A stretch of DNA of 11,782 bases, from positions 1-11,782 of the forward strand of contig JASLIG010000119.1 of the NCBI GenBank assembly GCA_030152805.1, given 5' to 3'. The position numbers and the translations under genes were made by a program. The notes under the pieces were generated by a model. It was not told the origin of the DNA. It made no database searches and was given only the letters and a program-made list of their open reading frames with translations. Within the stretch, counting starts at the first letter, position 1; the number at the start of each line of letters is the position of its first letter. Positions 6,348-11,782 of this stretch are shown piece by piece. The DNA comes from Solirubrobacterales bacterium. GTDB taxonomy: Bacteria > Actinomycetota > Thermoleophilia > Solirubrobacterales > 70-9.

Positions 6348-8240
6348 TCACGGTTCTTCTTCTTCGGGTTCGGGTTCAGACGAACCCGCCGCCGCCTTGC
6401 CGACGACGAGGCTGACCGTGCTGCCGGGTTTCGCTTCGGAGCCCGGTGGCGGGAACTGGTCGGTCACCCGGCCCACCTGGGAGGGCACTTCGGTTTCCTG
6501 TTCCTGGACGACCGGTTTGAGGCCGGCCGCCCGCACCGCTTCGACTGCGTCGGCGCGCAGCTTGCCGATCACGTTCGGCGCCGTCGCCTGTTCTTCGCCC
6601 TGGGAGACCACGATCGTCACGGTCGATCCCGGCGGCAGCTGCGAGCCGGCGCTCGGCGCCTGGCGGATCACCTGGCCTTCGGGCTCCTTGCTTTCCACTT
6701 CTTCGACCGAGGGGGTGAAGCCGCGGCCGCGGATCTGCTGCACGGCCAGCGAGCGCTGCGAGCCGACCAGCACCGGCACCTTGGCCAGCTTCGGGCCGCT
6801 GGAGACCCTGAGCAGGACGTCGGTGCCGCGGGTCGCCGTCTCTCCGCCGGACGGTTCGGACTTGATCACCAGCCCCTCTTCGACCCGATCGGAGTGCACC
6901 GATTCCGTCTTCGGCTTGAAGCCCGCTTCTTCGAGCGCGGTTTCGGCTTCGGCGAGCGACGATCCGGCCGTGGAGGGGATTTTGGCGCTGCCGGGCCCGG
7001 CGCTCACTGTCAGCATCACCTTCGGCTTCGAGCAGAAGAAGGTGAGGAAGGTGCAGTCGAGCGAGGCTTCGTCGGCCGGCGGGGAGGCGGCCGGGTCCTG
7101 CTCGAGCACCGTGTTGGCGGGTGCTTCGCGCTCGACCCGCTTGACGTCGCCGACGCTGAAGCCGTTCTGCTGCAGCAAGGCGATCGCGACGTTGAGCTCG
7201 TTGCCGGTGACGTCCGGCACCTCGGTGGTCGTATCGCGGGTGAAGGCAAAGCCGGCGAGCAAGCCGATCAGCACGGCCGCCGCGATCAGCATCCAGATGC
7301 GCCGTCTGCGCCGGCGCTCTTCCTCCTCCTCGGTCGTGCCCTCGGCCACCGGCTCCTCCGGCGTGGCGACGACCGGTGGCAGCGGGGCGAAGGACGCAGT
7401 GTGCTCGGCGCCGCCGCCGGGATCCTTCAGCGCCGCGTCGATCGCGGCGATGAAAGCGTCGGCGCTCTGGAAGCGCTGGCCCGGCTCCTTTTCCAGGGCT
7501 CGCATCACCACCGCATCGAGGGCCGGCGAGACCTGCGGATTGATCGAGCTCGGGCGTTGCGGCGCCTGCGAGACCTGTTTCATCGCCACGGCGACGGCGG
7601 AATCGCCCTCGAACGGCACCCGCCCGGTCAGCGCCTCGTACAGCATCACCCCGATCGAGTAGAGGTCGGAGACCGCCGTCACCTCGAAGCCCTGCGCCTG
7701 CTCGGGCGAGAGGTAGTGCGGCGTGCCCATCACCTCGCCGGCCTGGGTGATCTCCGAGACGCCGGCGCGGGCGATGCCGAAGTCGGTCACAGTCGCCTTG
7801 CCGTCGGCGTCGACAATCACGTTCTGCGGCTTCAGATCGCGGTGTACGACGCCGTGGCGGTGGGCGAAACGGGCGCCCTCGAGCACCTGGCGGATCATCC
7901 CGGCGCCCTGCTCCGGAGTCAGGCCAGCGTCGATCAGCTGCTTCAGCGAACGCCCCTCCAGGTACTGCATCGCGATGTAGTAGGTGCCGTCGACCTCGCC
8001 GCGGTCGAAGACGGCGACGACGTTGGGGTGCTGCAGCCCCGCCGCCGCCTCTGCCTCGCGCCGAAATCGCTCGACGAACTCGCGGTCCTGGGCAAAGCGC
8101 GCGTGCAGGACCTTGAGCGCGACCTGGCGCTGCAGGTGCGTGTCCTCGGCGAGCCAGACGTCGGCCATGCCCCCCGAGCCAATCCGCTGCAGGATCCGGT
8201 AGCGCTCGTCGACCACCGACCCCTGTGTCACCTCAGCCAC
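6348..8240 (-). CDS. pknB: PASTA-domain Ser/Thr protein kinase PknB
   Basis: A 630-residue transmembrane kinase that controls cell-wall growth and division. Kinase domain about 14-272: G21-S-G-G-M, K43, H133-R-D135-L-K137, D153-F-G155, then M171-G-T-P-H-Y-L-S-P-E180. A Glu/Arg-rich juxtamembrane segment (302-314) precedes a single helix at about 315-334. Four PASTA repeats follow, about 338-416, 418-483, 486-547 and 552-614, then an acidic tail. PASTA repeats bind muropeptides or lipid II outside the membrane. The first repeat carries an insertion of about 15 residues with C396 and C403. The start is the GTG at 8240 with GTGAGG close upstream. It lies between pbpA and ddl in the actinobacterial order pstP-rodA-pbpA-pknB; no separate pknA is present here. 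The neighbouring PstP is its likely antagonist. Confidence 0.96.
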   Translation of the reverse strand: MAEVTQGSVVDERYRILQRIGSGGMADVWLAEDTHLQRQVALKVLHARFAQDREFVERFRREAEAAAGLQHPNVVAVFDRGEVDGTYYIAMQYLEGRSLKQLIDAGLTPEQGAGMIRQVLEGARFAHRHGVVHRDLKPQNVIVDADGKATVTDFGIARAGVSEITQAGEVMGTPHYLSPEQAQGFEVTAVSDLYSIGVMLYEALTGRVPFEGDSAVAVAMKQVSQAPQRPSSINPQVSPALDAVVMRALEKEPGQRFQSADAFIAAIDAALKDPGGGAEHTASFAPLPPVVATPEEPVAEGTTEEEEERRRRRRIWMLIAAAVLIGLLAGFAFTRDTTTEVPDVTGNELNVAIALLQQNGFSVGDVKRVEREAPANTVLEQDPAASPPADEASLDCTFLTFFCSKPKVMLTVSAGPGSAKIPSTAGSSLAEAETALEEAGFKPKTESVHSDRVEEGLVIKSEPSGGETATRGTDVLLRVSSGPKLAKVPVLVGSQRSLAVQQIRGRGFTPSVEEVESKEPEGQVIRQAPSAGSQLPPGSTVTIVVSQGEEQATAPNVIGKLRADAVEAVRAAGLKPVVQEQETEVPSQVGRVTDQFPPPGSEAKPGSTVSLVVGKAAAGSSEPEPEEEEP

Positions 8241-8255
8241 GCCTCACCCCACGGT

Positions 8256-8300
8256 CGATGGGCCGAAAACACGACCCGGGCTCTTGTTTTCGGCCCATCG
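8256..8300. promoter_or_regulatory. Perfect 16-bp hairpin in the pbpA-pknB gap
   Basis: CGATGGGCCGAAAACA (8256-8271) and TGTTTTCGGCCCATCG (8285-8300) are exact reverse complements, separated by 13 bases containing CCCGGG. The hairpin fills most of the 74-base gap, ending 14 bases after the pbpA stop and 15 bases before the pknB start in the transcript. No U tract follows on either strand, so it is not a standard terminator. It could stabilise or separate the mRNA segments, act as a processing site, or be a protein-binding operator. Confidence 0.7.
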
Positions 8301-8314
8301 GCAGCTGTTCTATC

Positions 8315-9772
8315 TCATTCACCGCTGAGGATCGTTTCCGCGACGTCGCGGAAAATCGGTGCGGCGACGTCGTTACCGAACTGTTCGGTGCACTCGACCG
8401 ACGCCGCGATCGCGATCTGCGGGTCCTCGGCCGGGGCGAAGCCCATGAACCAGGCCTGGTTCTCTTCCGTGCCTCCGCCGCAGGAGTCGTTGAACGGGGT
8501 TTCGGCGGTGCCCGTCTTTCCAGCCACGGTTATCCCGGAGATCGCCGCGTTGGTGCCGGTGCCTTCGTCGACCACGCCCTGCATCGCCGTGGTCAGCTCT
8601 GCCGCGGTCTGCTCGCTGATCGGCTGGCTGTACTGGGAGGGCTCCATCCGTTTCGTCACCCGTCCGTCGGGGTCGACGACGCGGCTCCAGATCTGCGGCT
8701 TCATCAGCCGGCCGCCGTTGGCGACCGCCGCTGCCACCTCGGCCATCTGCAGCGGCGTCGCCAGCAGACGCTCCTGCCCAATCGCGACCCGCGCTATGTC
8801 GATCGGGTCATTGGGGCCGAGCAGCTGGTCACCTTCGAAGATTCCGCTGGAGAGGACCTGGGTGGAGGGAAGGTCGATCGCCGGGGTCGAGTTGAAGCCG
8901 AAGCGATCCATGTATTCGAAGAGCGTGTCCTCGCCAACCTGTTCGCCCAGCTGCGCGAACCAGGTGTTGACCGAGTTGGTCAGCGCCGTGTCGAGGGAGA
9001 TCGGGCCGAAGTCCTCGTCGAAGTCGTTGTGCAGCGGCTGGCCCTGGACTTCCAGGGTCCCCGGGGCGTCGATCGTCGTTTCCGGCGTGATCGCGCCGCT
9101 GTCGAGCCCCGCTGCCGCGGTCACGACCTTGAAGGTCGACCCCGGCGGGTAGCGCCCTTGCGTGGCGCGGTTGAGCAGGGGGGTTTCGGTGACGTTTTCG
9201 TTCAGCTTGGTCAGTTCGTAGGGGACCCGGTTCGGGTCGTAGGGAGCGTTCGACACCATCGCCCGCACCCGGCCGGTCTTCGGCTCGATCGCCACCACCG
9301 CCCCGAAGCCCGCTTCCTCGAGGTCGGCCAGTGCGGTCGACTGCGCCGCTGGGTCGAGGTTGGTGACGACGTCGTTGCCTTCCTGGTTGCGCCCACGCAG
9401 CTCGTCGAGGATCGAGGTGAATTCGGAGTCGTTGCCGACCAGCTCGTCGTTGTGGAACTGCTCGAACTCGCTGTCTCCCTCCTGGACGAAGCTGTAGCCA
9501 ATCGGGTGGCCGTAGAGCGAGCCCTCCGGGTAGCGCCGCACATAACGGAGGGAGTCACCTCGGCCCTTCGGCACCGAGCGGGCGAGCACGGTTCCATCGG
9601 CGGCGAGTATCCGACCGCGCCTGATCTGCTGCTGCTCGAGCAACGGTCGCTTGTTGGCGTCCTTTTCCTTCAGCGCTTTGGCGTCGAAGACCGACCAGTA
9701 GGAGGTGAAACCGATCAGCACCGCAAAGAGGGCGACGATGAAGGCGAAGAGCTTGACGATCTGACGGTTCAC
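8315..9772 (-). CDS. pbpA: Class B penicillin-binding protein PbpA (transpeptidase)
   Basis: A membrane-anchored D,D-transpeptidase that crosslinks peptidoglycan with its partner RodA. It has 485 residues from the GTG at 9772, overlapping the rodA stop by four bases (GTGA). A single N-terminal membrane helix lies at about 5-24. A dimerisation or pedestal region runs to about 150, including R51-R-G-R-I-L-A near the start. The transpeptidase domain follows, with all three catalytic motifs: S212-T-F-K215, S267-V-N269 and K419-T-G421. The length matches the mycobacterial PbpA group rather than longer PBP2/PBP3 proteins. Two cysteines in the outside domain, C431 and C461, lie on either side of the strand after K-T-G and could form a disulfide. 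This is the expected target of beta-lactams. Confidence 0.96.
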   Translation of the reverse strand: MNRQIVKLFAFIVALFAVLIGFTSYWSVFDAKALKEKDANKRPLLEQQQIRRGRILAADGTVLARSVPKGRGDSLRYVRRYPEGSLYGHPIGYSFVQEGDSEFEQFHNDELVGNDSEFTSILDELRGRNQEGNDVVTNLDPAAQSTALADLEEAGFGAVVAIEPKTGRVRAMVSNAPYDPNRVPYELTKLNENVTETPLLNRATQGRYPPGSTFKVVTAAAGLDSGAITPETTIDAPGTLEVQGQPLHNDFDEDFGPISLDTALTNSVNTWFAQLGEQVGEDTLFEYMDRFGFNSTPAIDLPSTQVLSSGIFEGDQLLGPNDPIDIARVAIGQERLLATPLQMAEVAAAVANGGRLMKPQIWSRVVDPDGRVTKRMEPSQYSQPISEQTAAELTTAMQGVVDEGTGTNAAISGITVAGKTGTAETPFNDSCGGGTEENQAWFMGFAPAEDPQIAIAASVECTEQFGNDVAAPIFRDVAETILSGE

Positions 9773-11106
9773 CGGCTGCCTTCCAAGAGCAGGCCGCTCC
9801 CCCGTTCCGCCAAGCCCGACTCGCGCCGGGCCCGGTCAGAGACGAGCAGCAACAGAGCCAGCAAGACGAAGTTGGCGACGATCGAGCTGCCGCCATAGCT
9901 GATGAAGGGCAGGGTGACACCCGTCAGCGGGATCACCCGGGTAACACCGCCGATGATCACAAAAGCCTGGATCGAGAAGACGGCGGTGAGACCGGTGGCG
10001 AGCAGCTTCGAGAAGCCGTCATCGGCGAGCAGGGCGATCTTGAAGCCCCGCGCCGCGATCAGCAGGTAGATCAGGACCACGGCACAGGCACCGAAAAGGC
10101 CGAGCTCGTTGACGATCAGCGAGTAGATCGTGTCCGTCTGCGCGGCCGGCAGCAGCGCCGCGTTGGTGCCGGGCACCGTGATCAAGGCCTGCGCGAATCC
10201 CTTGCCGAAAAGGCCGCCGTCGGCTTGGGCGAAGATCGATTGGAGGATCTGGTAGCCGCTCGCCTGCGGGTGGGCATAGGGGTCGAGCCAGATCTCGACC
10301 CGGTCGTGCACGTGCGGCACCGTCGCGGCGAAGAACCAGGCACCGACCAAGAACATCACCATGCCGATGACGACGAAGGAGAGCCGGCCGGTGGCGACGT
10401 AGAGCAGGGCGAGGAAGGCGGCGAAGAACATCAGCGAGCTGCCGAGGTCGCGGATGAAGACGAGCATGAACATCGAGGCGCCCCAGACGACCAGCATCGG
10501 CCCGAAGTGCTTGAGTGGCGGCAGCGTCACCCCGAGCACGCGGCGGGCGCCGACGATCAGCACCTCGCGGTGCTCGCGCAGGTAGCTGGCCAGGAAGACG
10601 ACGATGCAGATCTTCGAGAACTCGGCCGGCTGGAAGGCGAGCGGGCCGATCTTCACCCCCAGGTAGGCGCCGTTGACCTGCTGGCCGATCCCCGGCAGGC
10701 GCGGCGCCAGCAGCAGCAGCAGCCCGACCACGGCGATCGTGTACCGGTAGCGCTCGAGCACGTCGTAGTCGCGCAGGAACTGGATCGTCAGCGCGAAGAG
10801 GATCAGGCCGAGCACGAACCAGTTGGCCTGGTCACGGGCCAGGTCTTCGTTGATCCGGTAGACCATCACCAGGCCGAAGGCGGTCAGCAGCGCCACCAGC
10901 GGGAACAGGTAGGGATCGGCGTTGGGCAGGCGGATCCGCAGGTAGACGTGGGCGGCCAGGCAGACCGCCAGGAAGTAGGCGCCGTAGATCAGGCTGAGGT
11001 TGCCGAGGCGGGCGTTCTCCTGGGAGAAGACGGCGGCGAAGCCGGCGGTCAGGAGGAGCGCGACGGGAACCAGGGCGCTCAGCTCCCGGTTCCGGGCGGA
11101 GGTCAA
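9769..11106 (-). CDS. rodA: RodA/FtsW-family peptidoglycan polymerase
   Basis: A SEDS-family glycosyltransferase that polymerises lipid II into glycan strands, working with the class B PBP encoded next to it. It has 445 residues and about ten or more membrane helices. Visible family features are Q159-P-A-E-F-S-K165, R219-D-L-G-S-S-L, G284-Y-Q-I-L-Q-S-I-F-A, the catalytic-loop equivalent P320-A-A-Q-T-D325-T-I-Y-S-L-I-V-N-E-L-G-L-F-G, and the C-terminal G396-V-T-L-P-F-I-S-Y-G-G-S-S. The start is the TTG at 11106, overlapping the phosphatase stop as TTGA. RodA and FtsW are hard to tell apart by sequence alone; pairing with PbpA in this operon argues for RodA. Confidence 0.95.
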   Translation of the reverse strand: MTSARNRELSALVPVALLLTAGFAAVFSQENARLGNLSLIYGAYFLAVCLAAHVYLRIRLPNADPYLFPLVALLTAFGLVMVYRINEDLARDQANWFVLGLILFALTIQFLRDYDVLERYRYTIAVVGLLLLLAPRLPGIGQQVNGAYLGVKIGPLAFQPAEFSKICIVVFLASYLREHREVLIVGARRVLGVTLPPLKHFGPMLVVWGASMFMLVFIRDLGSSLMFFAAFLALLYVATGRLSFVVIGMVMFLVGAWFFAATVPHVHDRVEIWLDPYAHPQASGYQILQSIFAQADGGLFGKGFAQALITVPGTNAALLPAAQTDTIYSLIVNELGLFGACAVVLIYLLIAARGFKIALLADDGFSKLLATGLTAVFSIQAFVIIGGVTRVIPLTGVTLPFISYGGSSIVANFVLLALLLLVSDRARRESGLAERGSGLLLEGSR

Positions 11107-11782
11107 GGAACCCCCTGGCTCTGCTGGATTTCTTCCAGCAGGGAGGCGGCGTCGGCACGCGAGCGCAGGTCGTTGCCGGTGACCGCGTCGAGGCGTCGGC
11201 CGCGCAACGAGCTGGACTGGATCGGGCTGGCGTAGCGCTCGTCGTAGAGCTTGATCCCCAGCGGCAGCTCGTAGGGCAGGCCGCGGTAGAGGGCGACGCG
11301 GCCGGCCGAGTCGGTGCCGAGGAACCAGATCTGGCGATTGCCGTACCAGGCGCCGAAGGCGATCGCCGCGACGATGACGAGCGCCGCCAGCACCTTCAGC
11401 GCCGTCCGCAGTCCGCGCCGGCCCGCACCTTCGCCGGCGAGCTCCTCGCGCCGCTTGCGTGCCGCCTCGGCGGCGGCGCGGCGGCGGACCTCGGTCGCGG
11501 TCAGGCCCGCCTCCTCGGCGGAGGGCCCGATCAGGGTGGCGCCCTCCCCCGCCTTCGAGGGGGCTGCCGCGTCCTCGAGCTGGAAGAGGACGACGGTGAT
11601 GTTGTCGCGGCCGCCGGCCCGGTTGGCTTCGTCGACCAGAGCGCGGACCGCCGTCTGCATCGTCGAGGCGCGGGTCAGCAGGCGGGCGATGTGGTCCTCG
11701 TCGAGCATCGTCGTCAGCCCGTCGGAGCAGATCAGGAAGACGTCGCCGGCCTGGGCAGGGACGGTCTGCAGGTCGACCTCGA
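11103..11782 (-). CDS. pstP: PP2C-family Ser/Thr phosphatase PstP, C-terminal part (5' end cut by window)
   Basis: The frame is open to the right window edge, so the N-terminal catalytic half is outside; about 225 codons remain. The first residues read G-D-V-F-L-I-C-S-D-G-L (complement of about 11717-11747), the conserved metal-binding part of PP2C enzymes. G-G-R-D-N-I-T-V-V-L follows near 11590-11619. After that comes an Ala/Arg/Glu-rich linker, one membrane helix (about 11345-11405), and an outside segment containing F-L-G-T-D-S-A-G-R-V-A-L-Y-R-G-L-P-Y, resembling the extracytoplasmic tail of actinobacterial PstP. It removes phosphate from PknB and its substrates. The stop overlaps the rodA start. 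Internal ATG 11708 is not the gene start, because the PP2C motifs continue upstream of it. Confidence 0.93.
   Translation of the reverse strand, partial: EVDLQTVPAQAGDVFLICSDGLTTMLDEDHIARLLTRASTMQTAVRALVDEANRAGGRDNITVVLFQLEDAAAPSKAGEGATLIGPSAEEAGLTATEVRRRAAAEAARKRREELAGEGAGRRGLRTALKVLAALVIVAAIAFGAWYGNRQIWFLGTDSAGRVALYRGLPYELPLGIKLYDERYASPIQSSSLRGRRLDAVTGNDLRSRADAASLLEEIQQSQGVP

Noticed and set aside
6063..9152. Long plus-strand open frame of about 1,029 codons
   Set aside because: It lies opposite ddl, pknB and pbpA, whose products have complete catalytic motifs. Its translation is low-complexity and shows no family features; long antisense frames are expected at this GC.
8225..9898. Plus-strand open frame of about 557 codons
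   Set aside because: Antisense to pbpA, which has all three transpeptidase motifs. The translation is rich in Arg, Gly, Asp and Val without recognisable domains.

Overview
The window looks like chromosomal DNA of a high-GC actinobacterium, most likely of the Thermoleophilia/Solirubrobacterales type. This is inferred from the very high GC at third codon positions, the almost exclusive use of GTG/TTG start codons with 4-base stop/start overlaps, and an actinobacterial pstP-rodA-pbpA-pknB cell-wall cluster. No database search was possible, so the lineage is an inference. Both ends of the window cut through genes.

Left half, plus strand (1-4953): the 3' part of a DedA-family membrane protein; uppP (undecaprenyl-diphosphate phosphatase), whose TTG start overlaps the dedA stop; purM (AIR synthetase), whose GTG start overlaps the uppP stop; a transmembrane Ser/Thr kinase with a discoidin-like extracytoplasmic domain; then a compositionally different gene for an exported protein that matches only the periplasmic P1 region of SecD and lacks the SecD membrane channel part.

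Middle (4954-5362): a 409-base stretch without a convincing protein gene, where the two halves converge. It holds a possible fossil of a ddl 3' end, a well-folding but non-canonical class II tRNA-like gene (5073-5169), a near-antisense copy of its anticodon arm (5296-5315), and a strong bidirectional terminator.

Right half, minus strand (transcribed from 11782 down to 5363): PstP-type PP2C phosphatase (5' end outside the window), RodA, class B penicillin-binding protein PbpA, a 16-bp perfect inverted repeat nearly filling the pbpA/pknB gap, PASTA kinase PknB, and D-Ala-D-Ala ligase Ddl. The pstP/rodA and rodA/pbpA junctions are 4-base stop/start overlaps, so this is very probably one operon.

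Together most genes serve the cell envelope. Ddl makes the D-Ala-D-Ala end of the stem peptide. UppP and DedA fit recycling of the undecaprenyl carrier. RodA polymerises and PbpA crosslinks glycan. PknB senses wall state through PASTA repeats and PstP reverses its phosphorylation. PurM is the metabolic outlier. The most unusual items are the stand-alone SecD P1 protein, the odd tRNA-like gene with its antisense partner, and the long perfect hairpin inside the pbpA-pknB operon.
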